A DNA stretch of 64,000 nucleotides from DASSUW01 sp963774155 (GTDB lineage: Bacteria > Actinomycetota > Thermoleophilia > Solirubrobacterales > Solirubrobacteraceae), in contig CAVZDW010000003.1 of NCBI GenBank assembly GCA_963774155.1, forward strand, positions 1 to 64,000, written 5' to 3'. The number at the start of each line of letters is the position of its first letter. Position 1 is the stretch's first letter. Positions 17,835 to 26,284 of the stretch are shown here, in pieces. The translations under genes and the position numbers were made by a program. The notes below the pieces were generated by a model, which saw nothing but the letters and a program-made list of their open reading frames with translations, did not search any database and had not been told where the DNA came from.

Positions 17835-18543
17835 GCACATCATGGGCATGCCGGTGCGCGTGGAGGGCTCGATCGACGCCGGCCGCGTGTTCGCGTGGCT
17901 GCGCTGGGTCGACGCGACGTTCAGCACGTACCGGGACGACAGCGAGATCGTGCGGCTCGACCGCGGAGAGCTCGACGAGCCCCATCCGCTCGTCCGCGAG
18001 GTGCTGAGGCGGTGCGAGGAGCTGCGCGTGGAGACCGGCGGCTACTTCGACGTGCGGGCGGGCGGGTCGCTGGATCCGTCGGGCTACGTGAAGGGCTGGG
18101 CCGTCGAGCGCGCCGCCGCGTTCGGGCGCGGCCGCTTCCTGATCGACGCCGGCGGCGACATCGTGCTGCGCGGCGCGTGGCGGGTCGGGATCCGCCACCC
18201 GTACGAGCCGGACAAGCTGGCCGCGGCCATCGCGGTCTCCGACTGCGCCGTGGCGACGTCCGGGGCGTACGAGCGCGGCCCGCACATCCTCGATCCCCAC
18301 ACCGGCCGCCCGGCGCGCGGGCTCGCGTCGGTCACCGTGATCGGCCGCGACCTCGGCACGGCCGACGCCTACGCCACGGCGGCGTTCGCACGGGGCGATC
18401 CCGGCTGGATCGCGCCGCTGACCGCGATGGCGATCGCCGGCGACCGCGTGTTCACGACGGCGTCCTGGCCTCGAACTGGAACTCGCCGGGCTCGACGGTC
18501 CAGCCGCCGTCCCAGTGCGCCAGCGCTCGCGGCGGGATCGTGA
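17824..18543 (+). CDS. apbE: FAD:protein FMN transferase, ApbE family
   Basis: A 239-residue ApbE-like enzyme that transfers FMN from FAD to a Thr of the neighbouring FMN-binding protein. The motifs are DPSGYVKGWAVERAA, DAGGDIVLRG, ATSGAYERG-PHILDPHTGRP and GTADAYATAAFA (magnesium and FAD sites). It is shorter than most ApbE proteins (around 300 residues) and has no signal peptide. The GTG start overlaps the FMN-binding gene. The 3' end overlaps the convergent GH3 gene by 92 bases, so the last ~30 residues, which are Arg/Ser-rich, are probably poorly conserved. Confidence 0.88.
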   Translation: MPVEHIMGMPVRVEGSIDAGRVFAWLRWVDATFSTYRDDSEIVRLDRGELDEPHPLVREVLRRCEELRVETGGYFDVRAGGSLDPSGYVKGWAVERAAAFGRGRFLIDAGGDIVLRGAWRVGIRHPYEPDKLAAAIAVSDCAVATSGAYERGPHILDPHTGRPARGLASVTVIGRDLGTADAYATAAFARGDPGWIAPLTAMAIAGDRVFTTASWPRTGTRRARRSSRRPSAPALAAGS

Positions 18544-20785
18544 CCTGGACCTCGACCTCCTCGCCCGGGGCGGCCTCGGCGATCGCGAAGCCGGCGAGCC
18601 AGCGCGGCGGCCGCTCGATCGCGCTGTCGGGCTTCGACGCGTAGATCTGGACGACCTCGCGCCCGGCGCGAGCGCCCACGTTGCGCAGCCGGACCGTGAC
18701 GTGGCCGTCGGCGGGCTCGACCGCGAGGTACTCCCACTCGGTGTAGCCGAGGCCATGGCCGAACGGGAAGAGCGATTCGCGGCCGTCGCGCTCGTAGGCG
18801 CGGTAGCCCACGAACAGGCCCTCGTCGTAGGTGAGGACGCCGTCGTCCGGCTGGGTCGACGGCAGGCCCTCCTCGGTCTTCGGCCAGGTGGTCGGGAGCC
18901 GGCCGCCCGGCTCGACGGCGCCGAGCAGGACGTCGGCGAGCGCGTTGCCGAACTCCTGGCCCGGGAACCAGGCGAGCAGGATCGCGGCCACGTCGTCGGC
19001 CCACGGCAGGACCACCGGCGCGCCGGCGTTGACGACGACGACGGTGCGCGGGTTGGCGGCCGCGACACGGCTCACGAGCTCGTCCTGGCGGCCGGGGAGC
19101 GCGAGCGAGTCGCGGTCGACGCCCTCGCACTCGACCTCCTCGTTGGTGCCCACCACGACGACGGCGACGTCGGCCTCGGCGGCGAGGGCGACGGCGCGCT
19201 CCAGCTCGGCCTCCTCGTCGCCGAACGGCGGCTCGACGTTGATGTGGACGGCCGCGAGCGGGCTGCCGGGCGCGAACGCGTAGCGCAGGACGAGCTCGTA
19301 CTCCCGCCCCGCCTCGAGCTGGACCGCGACGCCCCGCTGGGGCGGCCGCAGCACCGCCTCGCCGACGTCGGTGCCCGACAGCTCGATCTGGGCGTCGAGC
19401 AGCTGCTCGGAGTCGAGCGTGAGCGTGTGGTGGCCGACCCCGGTCCCGCCGACGAGGTGCTCGCCGCCGACCGTCGGCCGCAGCGTGGCGCGCAGCTCGA
19501 TCGCGGCGGCGCCGGGCGGGAGCGTGCCCAGCCACGTGAAGGCGGCGCCGTGGCGGTGCTCCGTCGCCAGCTCGGCGCCGTCGGCGTCGAGGAAGCGCAC
19601 CTCCACCCCGCCGGGCAGGAGCTCGGCCGCGGCGGCCGGGATCCGCGTGTGCGCCCGGACGCCGACGGCGTGCGTGACCGCGAGCCCGGCGGCCCGCAGG
19701 CCCTCGAGCGGGGACACCGTGTAGGGCGGGAAGACGGTCGCGCTGCCGCCGCCGAGCGTGCGGGCGACGGCCGCGCTCGGCCCGAGGACGGCGACCGTGC
19801 GGGCGCCCTCCAGCGGCAGCGTTCCGTCGTTGCGGGCGAGCACGAAGCCGGCCGCCGCGGTGGCGCGCAGCTCGGCGGCGATCTCCTCCTCGCTCCAGGG
19901 GGTCGCGGGCGGCGTGGCCGGCTCGACGCCGTCGAGCGCGCCGACGCGCCCGGCGAGGCGCAGCAGCCGGAGGACCTTCTCGTCGATCTCCGCTTCCGGC
20001 ACGCGGCCGTCGCGGACCGCCTCGACCAGCGCGTCGCCCCACGGGCCGTCGGGCCCGGGCATGGCGAGATCGAGCGCCGCGTTGCCCGCTTGCTCGGTGC
20101 TCCTGGCCGCCATCCAGTCCGACATGACGAGCCCGTCCCAGCCCCACTCCTCGCGCAGGATGTCGCGCAGCATGGGCGATTCGGTCATGGTCGGCCCGTT
20201 GACCGCGTTGTAGGCCGCCATCACCGTCCAGGCGCCGGCGTCGCGCACGATCGCCTCGAACGGCTCGAGGTACAGCTCGCGCAGCGCGCGCTCCCCCACC
20301 CGCGCCTCGAGCGTGAAGCGCTCGGTCTCCGAGTCGTTGGCCACGAAGTGCTTGACCGTCGCGGCGACGCCCTCGGCCTGCAGGCCGCGCACGTAGGCGG
20401 CGCCGATCCGGCCGGTGAGGAGCGGGTCCTCGCTGAAGGACTCGAAGTGGCGGCCGCCGTACGGCGTGCGGTGGAGGTTGATCATCGGCGCCAGGACGAC
20501 GTCGACGCCCTTGCGCCGCGCCTCGGCCGCGAGCAGCCGGCCGAGCCGCTCGATCCGGGCCTCGTCCCAGGTCGCGGCGAGCAGCGTGGGCGACGGCACG
20601 TTGGCCGACGGCTCGCGCTCGTCCCAGCGCTCGCCGCGCACACCGGCCGGCCCGTCCGACATCACCACCCGCCGCAGTCCCGCGGCCGGCTCCGGGTAGA
20701 GCGACCAGAAGTCTGCGCCGGTCAGCAGGCGCACCTTCTGTTCGAGGGTCAGGGATCCCAACCGCTCCTGGAGATCGTGGGCCAC
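18452..20785 (-). CDS. GH3 beta-glucosidase-type glycosidase
   Basis: A 777-residue glycoside hydrolase family 3 enzyme. The N-terminal barrel has VKHFVAND (substrate binding) and VMSDWMA with the nucleophile Asp. The second domain follows after residue ~300. An inserted beta-rich PA14-like segment lies around residues 370-480, and a fibronectin-III-like domain closes the protein (from about residue 690). There is no signal peptide. It probably hydrolyses beta-glucosides or beta-xylosides, though GH3 specificities vary. The GTG start lies only 17 bases from the divergent small membrane protein, and the 3' end overlaps the convergent apbE gene. Confidence 0.92.
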   Translation of the reverse strand: MAHDLQERLGSLTLEQKVRLLTGADFWSLYPEPAAGLRRVVMSDGPAGVRGERWDEREPSANVPSPTLLAATWDEARIERLGRLLAAEARRKGVDVVLAPMINLHRTPYGGRHFESFSEDPLLTGRIGAAYVRGLQAEGVAATVKHFVANDSETERFTLEARVGERALRELYLEPFEAIVRDAGAWTVMAAYNAVNGPTMTESPMLRDILREEWGWDGLVMSDWMAARSTEQAGNAALDLAMPGPDGPWGDALVEAVRDGRVPEAEIDEKVLRLLRLAGRVGALDGVEPATPPATPWSEEEIAAELRATAAAGFVLARNDGTLPLEGARTVAVLGPSAAVARTLGGGSATVFPPYTVSPLEGLRAAGLAVTHAVGVRAHTRIPAAAAELLPGGVEVRFLDADGAELATEHRHGAAFTWLGTLPPGAAAIELRATLRPTVGGEHLVGGTGVGHHTLTLDSEQLLDAQIELSGTDVGEAVLRPPQRGVAVQLEAGREYELVLRYAFAPGSPLAAVHINVEPPFGDEEAELERAVALAAEADVAVVVVGTNEEVECEGVDRDSLALPGRQDELVSRVAAANPRTVVVVNAGAPVVLPWADDVAAILLAWFPGQEFGNALADVLLGAVEPGGRLPTTWPKTEEGLPSTQPDDGVLTYDEGLFVGYRAYERDGRESLFPFGHGLGYTEWEYLAVEPADGHVTVRLRNVGARAGREVVQIYASKPDSAIERPPRWLAGFAIAEAAPGEEVEVQVTIPPRALAHWDGGWTVEPGEFQFEARTPS

Positions 20786-20802
20786 GGGCGTATTCTCGCT
20801 TT

Positions 20803-21036
20803 ATGTCGACGACGCTGGCAGCCGCCCTCCTCGCGATCGCGGGCGTGATCGCGGTGGCGGCCGTCTCGTACGTGTTCTACCTCGTCGGGCGCGCCGAGGA
20901 TCGCGATCGTGCCAAGGCGGGCGCCCCGCCGCCCGCCGAGCCGGAGCCCGAGGTCAAGGCCGACCCCGAGCACCCGGACCACAACGGCCACGTCGCGCGC
21001 GAGCGCCGCCGGCCGCTGCCCCGCCGGCGCCCCTAG
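20803..21036 (+). CDS. Small single-pass membrane protein, hypothetical
   Basis: A 77-residue protein with one N-terminal membrane helix (about residues 5-28) and a charged, Pro-rich cytoplasmic tail. No family is recognised. The ATG is 17 bases from the GH3 start, and TATTCT at 20791-20796 could be a -10 element giving a nearly leaderless message. No ribosome-binding site is visible. The stop codon lies inside a 13-bp tandem duplication. Coding is supported only by start position, codon bias and the clean helix. Confidence 0.5.
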   Translation: MSTTLAAALLAIAGVIAVAAVSYVFYLVGRAEDRDRAKAGAPPPAEPEPEVKADPEHPDHNGHVARERRRPLPRRRP

Positions 21037-21049
21037 CCGGCGCCCCTAG
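21024..21049. repeat. 13-bp tandem duplication
   Basis: CCGGCGCCCCTAG occurs twice in direct succession and is followed by a partial third copy (CCGGCGCGG). It spans the stop codon of the small membrane protein gene, so each unit supplies a TAG. Confidence 0.8.
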
Positions 21050-21059
21050 CCGGCGCGGT

Positions 21060-21707
21060 TCACAGGCCCAGCTCGCGCGCGTAGGTGCGCCGGTACGACC
21101 GGCGGGCCTCGAGCACCTTGCTCACGTAGGCCCGGGTCTCCGGGAACGGGATGTGGTCGGCCACGCGGAAGCGCTCGCCGCGGTCGGCCGCCTCGCGCCA
21201 CCACTCGTCGACCTTGCCCTCCCCGGCGTTGTAGGCCGCGAGGGCGAGGAGCTCGTTGCCGTGGTAGTGGTCGAGCAGGTAGCGCAGGTACCAGGAGCCG
21301 TACGAGATGTTGATCTGCGGCGTCGAGAGGTCGCCCTGCTCGAACTCGGTGCCGCCCGACTTCTGGGCGATGTAGTCGGCGGTCGACGGCATGATCTGCA
21401 TGAGGCCCTTGGCGCCGGCGTGCGAGGTCGCGTCGCGGAAGCGCGACTCGACGTAGATCACGCCGGCGATCAACGACGGGTCGAGCTGCTTGTCCGCGGC
21501 CTGCTGGCGGATGATGTCGTCGTGGCGAAGCGGGAGCTGGATCTCCTGCACGGCCTTGTCGGCCCAGGGCGAGAGGACCGCCATGGCGATCGCCGCCGCG
21601 AGGGCCACGAAACCGAGGAGGAGGGCACGGCGCCGGAGCGTGCGGCGGCGCGCGCGGCCATCGGGCCGGCGGCGGGTGGCGGTTCTGGCCTGGGCGTGGG
21701 CGCTCAC
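21060..21707 (-). CDS. Lytic transglycosylase, Slt/MltE-like
   Basis: A 215-residue protein with a basic N-terminus, one membrane anchor (residues ~30-48) and a lysozyme-like SLT domain. The catalytic Glu sits in IYVESRFRDATSHAGAKGLM, with the companion motifs GLMQIMPST and ALAAYNAGEG. It cleaves peptidoglycan between N-acetylmuramic acid and N-acetylglucosamine on the outer face of the membrane. The GTG start overlaps the coaE stop (GTGA), making it the third gene of an rpsA-coaE-transglycosylase operon. Confidence 0.9.
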   Translation of the reverse strand: MSAHAQARTATRRRPDGRARRRTLRRRALLLGFVALAAAIAMAVLSPWADKAVQEIQLPLRHDDIIRQQAADKQLDPSLIAGVIYVESRFRDATSHAGAKGLMQIMPSTADYIAQKSGGTEFEQGDLSTPQINISYGSWYLRYLLDHYHGNELLALAAYNAGEGKVDEWWREAADRGERFRVADHIPFPETRAYVSKVLEARRSYRRTYARELGL

Positions 21708-22297
21708 GACGTCAGCTTCGCGAGGACGGAGGACAGCTCCTGCTCCAACTCTGCCAGCGATCCGGAGTTGTGCACGACGTAGGTCGCTCGTTCCGCCTTT
21801 TCGTGCTGCGAGAGCTGGCGGGCCGTGCGCTCGTCGACCATCTCGTGCCCGCGGGCGGCCGCCCGCTCGGCGCGGACGCCGTCGTCGGCGACGACGGCGA
21901 TGGTCGCGTCGTACGCCGCGGCGCTGCCGCCCTCGAAGAGGAGCGGGACCTCCACGACGAGCGCGCGAGGCGGCTCGTCACGGGTCGACTCGACCGCCCG
22001 CCACTCGGCCACCCGCTCGCCGACCTTGGGCCAGATCAGGCCCTCGAGCCAGGTCCGCTCCTCGTCGCTCGCGAAGGCGCGGCGGGCGACGGCGGAGCGG
22101 TCGACCGCGCCATCGGGCGCGACCTCGTCGCCCCAGCGGGCGACGACGGCGGCGCGCACCTCGGGGTCGCGATACAGCGCGTGGACCACGGCGTCAGCGG
22201 ACAACGTGGCCACGCCCAACCTGCCGAGTGCCGCCAGGGCCTCGGACTTGCCGGCGCCGATGCCGCCGGTCAGTCCGACGAACGGCGGCGCGCTCAG
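21704..22297 (-). CDS. coaE: Dephospho-CoA kinase with a CTG start codon
   Basis: CoaE makes coenzyme A in the last step of its synthesis. The P-loop GLTGGIGAGKSEAL is encoded at 22228-22269, followed by LSADAVVHAL and EVPLLFEGG, the expected CoaE motifs. In this frame no ATG, GTG or TTG lies upstream of the P-loop. The first standard start, a TTG at 22219, would delete it. A CTG at 22297 overlaps the rpsA stop as CTGA, exactly like the GTGA overlap at the other end of this gene, and gives 197 residues, the normal length. I therefore place the start at CTG. Automatic annotation would probably truncate this gene. Confidence 0.85.
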   Translation of the reverse strand: MSAPPFVGLTGGIGAGKSEALAALGRLGVATLSADAVVHALYRDPEVRAAVVARWGDEVAPDGAVDRSAVARRAFASDEERTWLEGLIWPKVGERVAEWRAVESTRDEPPRALVVEVPLLFEGGSAAAYDATIAVVADDGVRAERAAARGHEMVDERTARQLSQHEKAERATYVVHNSGSLAELEQELSSVLAKLTS

Positions 22298-23862
22298 CTC
22301 TTCTCGGACTCCTGGTCCGGCTCGGGCTCGGGCTCCGCGGCCGGCTCCGGCTCCGCGGCGGCCTCGGGCTCCGCGGCGGCCTCGGGCTCCGCGGCGGCCT
22401 CGGGCTCCGCGGCGGCCTCGGGCTCTGCGGCGGCCTCGGGCTCGGGAGCCTCCTCGACCTCGGCGACCTCCGCCTCAGCGGCGGGCGCCTCCTCGGCGAC
22501 CTCGGCCTCCGGAGCCTCCTCGGCCACCTCGGCCTCCGGAGCCTCCTCGGCGACCTCGGCCTCGGGGGCCTCCTCGGTGACCTCGGCCTCGGGAGCCTCG
22601 ACGGCGTCGCCGGCGTCGGCCACCTGAGCGGCGGTGTACTCCTCCTCGTCGATCTGCGGGGCGGCGAAGACGTCCTCGGACAGGCCCAGCTCGGGCACGT
22701 TCTCGAGGTCGCCGGCGTCGGCGAGCGGACGGCGCGGGAGCACCTGGCCCTCGACCCGCTTGATCGACAGCGAGAGGCGGCGGCGCTCGGAGTCGATCTC
22801 GAGGATCTTCACCTTCACGTCGTCACCCGGCTGGACGATCTCGCGCGGGTTCTCGACGTGCTGCTGCGCCAGCTCGGAGATGTGGACCAGGCCCTCGACA
22901 CCCTCGAGGATCTCGACGAACGCGCCGAAGGCGACCACCTTGGTGACCGTGCCCTCGAGCTCGTCGCCGACGTTGTAGGTGTCGACCACGCGCTGCCACG
23001 GGTCCTCCTGGGTCTGCTTGAGGCCCAGGGAGATGCGCTGGCGGTCGCGGTCTATGTCGAGCACCTTGACCTGCACGGTGTCGCCGATCGAGAGGATCTC
23101 GCTCGGGTGGTTGACGTGCGACCACGAAAGCTCGGAGATGTGGATCAGGCCGTCGATGCCGTCGAGGTCGACGAAGGCGCCGAAGTCGACGATGTTCGAG
23201 ATCTGGCCCTCGATGATGAGCCCGGGCTGCAGGCGCTCCAGGATGGCCTGGCGCTGCTCCTTGCGCTCCTCCTCGAGCACGGCGCGGCGCGAGAGCACCA
23301 CGTTGTTGCGCGAGCGGTTGAGCTCTATCACCTTGCACTGGATGTTCTGGCCCAGGTACTCGTCGAGATTCGGCACGCGCCGGATGTCGACGAGCGAGGC
23401 GGGCAGGAAGCCGCGGACGCCGAGGTCGATGATCAGGCCGCCCTTGACGACCTCGATCACGGCGCCGATGACCGGCTCGCCGGACTCGGCGGCGGCCTCT
23501 ATGCGGCGCCAGGCGCGCTCGAAGCGGGCGCGCTTCTTGGACAGGATGAGCCGGCCGTCCTGATCCTCCTTGGTGAGGACCAGCGCGTCGACCTCCTCAC
23601 CCAGCTCGACCTCCTCCGAGGTGTCGACCGACTTGCGGATCGACAGCTCCCCGGAAGGGATGACGCCCTCGCTCTTGTACCCGATGTCGACGAGGACCTC
23701 GTCCTTGTCTATCCGCACCACCTTCCCGGTGACGACGTCGCCCTCCTCGAAGGGGACGATCGTGGCGTCGTAGTTGGGAACGATGCGGCCGTCGATCTCA
23801 AGCAGCATGCCGTCGCTGCCCTCGACAATCTTCGCGTCGATGTCGGTCGTTGGGGCGGTCAT
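22294..23862 (-). CDS. rpsA: 30S ribosomal protein S1
   Basis: A 522-residue S1 protein with four S1 RNA-binding repeats (about residues 35-110, 120-190, 205-275, 290-365), among them GYKSEGVIP, GVRGFLPASLVD, FVDLDGIDGLIHISELSW and ILEGVEGLVHISELA. S1 helps the 30S subunit bind mRNA. The last ~110 residues form a very acidic tail of Ala-Glu-Pro repeats. The ATG at 23862 was chosen because GGAAG precedes it by a suitable distance. An alternative ATG at 23874 adds four residues. It heads the rpsA-coaE-transglycosylase operon. Confidence 0.95.
   Translation of the reverse strand: MTAPTTDIDAKIVEGSDGMLLEIDGRIVPNYDATIVPFEEGDVVTGKVVRIDKDEVLVDIGYKSEGVIPSGELSIRKSVDTSEEVELGEEVDALVLTKEDQDGRLILSKKRARFERAWRRIEAAAESGEPVIGAVIEVVKGGLIIDLGVRGFLPASLVDIRRVPNLDEYLGQNIQCKVIELNRSRNNVVLSRRAVLEEERKEQRQAILERLQPGLIIEGQISNIVDFGAFVDLDGIDGLIHISELSWSHVNHPSEILSIGDTVQVKVLDIDRDRQRISLGLKQTQEDPWQRVVDTYNVGDELEGTVTKVVAFGAFVEILEGVEGLVHISELAQQHVENPREIVQPGDDVKVKILEIDSERRRLSLSIKRVEGQVLPRRPLADAGDLENVPELGLSEDVFAAPQIDEEEYTAAQVADAGDAVEAPEAEVTEEAPEAEVAEEAPEAEVAEEAPEAEVAEEAPAAEAEVAEVEEAPEPEAAAEPEAAAEPEAAAEPEAAAEPEAAAEPEPAAEPEPEPDQESEKS
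22351..22600. repeat. Tandem repeats encoding the acidic tail of S1
   Basis: Five 18-bp units (CTCCGCGGCGGCCTCGGG, plus strand) fill 22351-22440, with one mismatch in the last, and encode Pro-Glu-Ala-Ala-Ala-Glu. A second set of about four 27-bp units at roughly 22487-22600 encodes nine-residue repeats of EAPEAEVAE type. Such repeats can vary in copy number between strains. Confidence 0.8.
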
Positions 23863-23905
23863 AGTGGCTTCCATTAGCGGCCAGATACTGTAGCGAGCCA
23901 ACCTT

Positions 23906-25048
23906 ATGCCCGTCCGCGCAACCAAGCGCGGCGCCGAGCGCACACGGTTTGCCTCGGACGCCGCCGTCGAAGTCCTCATCTGCGGTGCCTCGTTCGCCGG
24001 GCTGGCGGTGGCGCGCGAACTGCGTGCCTCGGGCGCGCGGGTATTGGTGCTCGACCGGTACGACATCGGCGAGCGACAGACCTCCGCGTGCGCTGCCCCC
24101 ACCGAGTGGCTGCTCAATCTCGGGCTCCAGGACTCGATCCGCCAGACCTTCGGCTCGCTGCTCGTCCACACGCCCGGCGCGACCGCCCGCTGGCCCCTCC
24201 CGTGGACGTTTTCGACGTTCGACTACCGCACGTTGTGCCGGCTCCTCTGGGAGCAGAGCGAGGGCTCGGCGGAGTTCGAGACGGCCAAGGTCGACGGGCG
24301 GACCGGGAACGTCGTCCACACCGACCGCGGCGACGTGGCGGCCGACCTCGTCGTCGACGGCCTCGGCTGGCGGCGCGTGCTCGGCTCGGGAGCCAACTTC
24401 CAGCCGCCCGAGGCGCCTCTGTCGCGCGGCCTCGAGGTGCATCCGCACGGGACCGGCGAGGATCTCGAGCTGTGGCTCGACCGTCGCTACATCGGCCCGG
24501 GCTACGGCTGGTCGTTCCCGGCGCGCGACGAGCTGCGGATCGGCGTCGGGTCGTTCGACCCGCGCCTGCACGTCAAGGAGCCGACGCTGGCGCTGGCCGA
24601 CGACGTCTCGGCCGAGGCCGTGCGCTTCCAGGGCAACTGGATCCCCCACCGGCTGCGGCCGGCCGTGGACGACGGGGTCTTCTTCGTCGGCGACTCGGCC
24701 GGCCATTGCCTGCCGCTCACCGCCGAGGGCATCCGCACCGCGCTGTACTTCGGCGTGGCCTGCGGGCGGGAGCTGGCGGCGGTGCTGGACGGGCGGCAGT
24801 CGGTCGGCGACGCCCTGCGACGCTACGGCGAGTTCTCGGCCGCGCATCGGTTCCAGTTCGAGTGCATGTACGCGGCGCAGCAGTCCGTCCGCCGCCTCCA
24901 CGGAGCGCCGATGAACACCCTCGTGCGGCTGTTCGGGCGCCGCCGGGTGGCGCACTGGGCGTTCCGGCACTACCTGGACATCGCGCCGCCGTCGGCTGCT
25001 CTGCCGGTGCCTGGGGCCGCGCGGTCGTCGGTCGCCGCGGCGGCCTGA
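23906..25048 (+). CDS. FAD-dependent oxidoreductase, geranylgeranyl-reductase-like
   Basis: A 380-residue flavoprotein. The FAD dinucleotide site ICGASFAGLAVAREL is at about residues 25-39 and the second FAD motif FVGDSAGHCLPLTAEGIRTA near residue 270, an arrangement typical of the geranylgeranyl reductase/PHBH-fold group. The substrate is unknown. Possible roles are reduction of isoprenoid double bonds or hydroxylation. No ribosome-binding site precedes the ATG (AACCTTATG), suggesting a short-leader or leaderless message. It is divergent from rpsA by 43 bases and followed by structured repeat copy 2. Confidence 0.8.
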   Translation: MPVRATKRGAERTRFASDAAVEVLICGASFAGLAVARELRASGARVLVLDRYDIGERQTSACAAPTEWLLNLGLQDSIRQTFGSLLVHTPGATARWPLPWTFSTFDYRTLCRLLWEQSEGSAEFETAKVDGRTGNVVHTDRGDVAADLVVDGLGWRRVLGSGANFQPPEAPLSRGLEVHPHGTGEDLELWLDRRYIGPGYGWSFPARDELRIGVGSFDPRLHVKEPTLALADDVSAEAVRFQGNWIPHRLRPAVDDGVFFVGDSAGHCLPLTAEGIRTALYFGVACGRELAAVLDGRQSVGDALRRYGEFSAAHRFQFECMYAAQQSVRRLHGAPMNTLVRLFGRRRVAHWAFRHYLDIAPPSAALPVPGAARSSVAAAA

Positions 25049-25060
25049 CCGCGCGGCTCA

Positions 25061-25206
25061 CGAACCCCGGCATTTACGGAGCGGGATCGGCCCGGCGGCT
25101 CGTCCGTGGCCGGTGAGTGGAACGTTTTGCCTCGTATAGGGCGCAAAACGTTCCACGGACCCCCGGCGCGGCCGGCTCCCTCACCTCCTTACCCAGCCGG
25201 GGTTCG
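25061..25206. repeat. Structured intergenic repeat, copy 2
   Basis: A perfect 11-bp outer stem, CGAACCCCGGC (25061-25071) against GCCGGGGTTCG (25196-25206), encloses the conserved inner sequences ATTTACGGAGCGGG and CTCCTTACCCA. A second perfect stem of 14 bp, GTGGAACGTTTTGC (25117-25130) and GCAAAACGTTCCAC (25143-25156), forms the tip. It fills the gap between two convergent genes. Compared with copy 3, three outer-stem pairs differ on both sides so that pairing is kept. Confidence 0.75.
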
Positions 25207-25213
25207 AGCGCCC

Positions 25214-26284
25214 TCACCACTCGCCCGACCCGTCGCCCAACGCGCCCGCACGCCGGTAGGGCTCCTCCTCACGGCGGATGAGGTCCGGGTTCACACCCCG
25301 CGCGGCCGCCAGAGCCAGCGTCAAAGTCTGAAGCGCGGCCGCACCGGCCAGCAAACGCGCCACCGAGCCGTGGAACCCCTCCGCGGGCAGCAGCGTCAGG
25401 ACCGGGCAGCCGATCGCGCCGAGCGCCGAAGCGGCCAGGGCGGCGCGGCGCTCGATCCGCGCGGCGCTCGTGTCGCTCTCCACCAGCACCACGGCGGTGC
25501 GGGCGTCCTCGCCGGCCAGGTGGCCGTGCAGCAGCGTCTCGAGGTGGAGCGCGGCGCTCGGCACCCGCGCGCCCTCGGCGAGCTTCAGCGCCAGCTCGCG
25601 GGCGGTGATCAGGTCGAGCCCGAAGCCGGCGGTGATCACCCGCTCGGCCCCGGACAGCGCCGCGGCGGCGGGTCGCTGCTCGAGGCCGGCCGCGAGCACC
25701 AGCTGCGCCTCCGAGCCGTCCACGCCTTCGAGCCCCAGCTCCCGGCCCAGCGCGGCGCCGATCGCGATCGACGACGTGTAGGCCACCGTGTGGCACCACG
25801 AGTCGTCGTGCAGCGGCGTGACGATCACGTGCTCGGCCGGGCCGGACGCCGACCCCCCGGGCCGGTTGGTGATCAGCGCGGTGACGGCGCCGTTGGCCGC
25901 CGCCGCCTCGAGCGCGAGCGTCGTCGCGCGCGTGCCGCCGTCGTGGGAGATCGCCAGACAGACGCCGCCGCGCTGGGGGTTCTCGGCCGCGTCGAGCGAC
26001 TGGCGCGCGGCGACGCGCGCCGGCCAGCCGCCGCCCGCGGCCTCCTCGACGAGCGCGGCCACGGCCATGGCGCCGTGCTCGGACGTCCCGCAGCCGACCA
26101 CGCTGACCGGCTCGCCGGCCTGCACGGCCCCGCGGATCGCCTCGGCGACCGCGGCCACGCCCTCGGGCGGCGCGTCGAGCATCCCGCGGACGGCCGCGGG
26201 CTGGGCCGCGACCATCTCCTGCGTGACCCACGGCGGCCCCGAGCGCAGCTCGGGGTACTCGTCGGTGTGCCAGTCCTCAGCCAA
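25214..26284 (-). CDS. SIS-domain sugar isomerase/deaminase-like protein
   Basis: A 356-residue protein with two SIS (sugar-phosphate isomerase) domains. The first has SVVGCGTSEHGAMA and AISHDGGTRATT, the second ITAGFGLDLITARELALKLAEG. The fold is that of the isomerase half of glucosamine-6-phosphate synthase and of AgaS/FrlB-type enzymes, without the glutaminase domain. It probably acts on an aminated or phosphorylated sugar. The TTG start at 26284 overlaps the aminotransferase stop by 8 bases (TTGGCTGA), the same kind of overlap as in the GH13 operon. The longer upstream reading overlaps the neighbour and is not conserved-looking. Confidence 0.82.
   Translation of the reverse strand: MAEDWHTDEYPELRSGPPWVTQEMVAAQPAAVRGMLDAPPEGVAAVAEAIRGAVQAGEPVSVVGCGTSEHGAMAVAALVEEAAGGGWPARVAARQSLDAAENPQRGGVCLAISHDGGTRATTLALEAAAANGAVTALITNRPGGSASGPAEHVIVTPLHDDSWCHTVAYTSSIAIGAALGRELGLEGVDGSEAQLVLAAGLEQRPAAAALSGAERVITAGFGLDLITARELALKLAEGARVPSAALHLETLLHGHLAGEDARTAVVLVESDTSAARIERRAALAASALGAIGCPVLTLLPAEGFHGSVARLLAGAAALQTLTLALAAARGVNPDLIRREEEPYRRAGALGDGSGEW

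Noticed and set aside
22351..22600. CRISPR-like short regular repeats
   Set aside because: Units are directly adjacent with no unique spacers and encode in-frame Ala-Glu-Pro repeats of S1.
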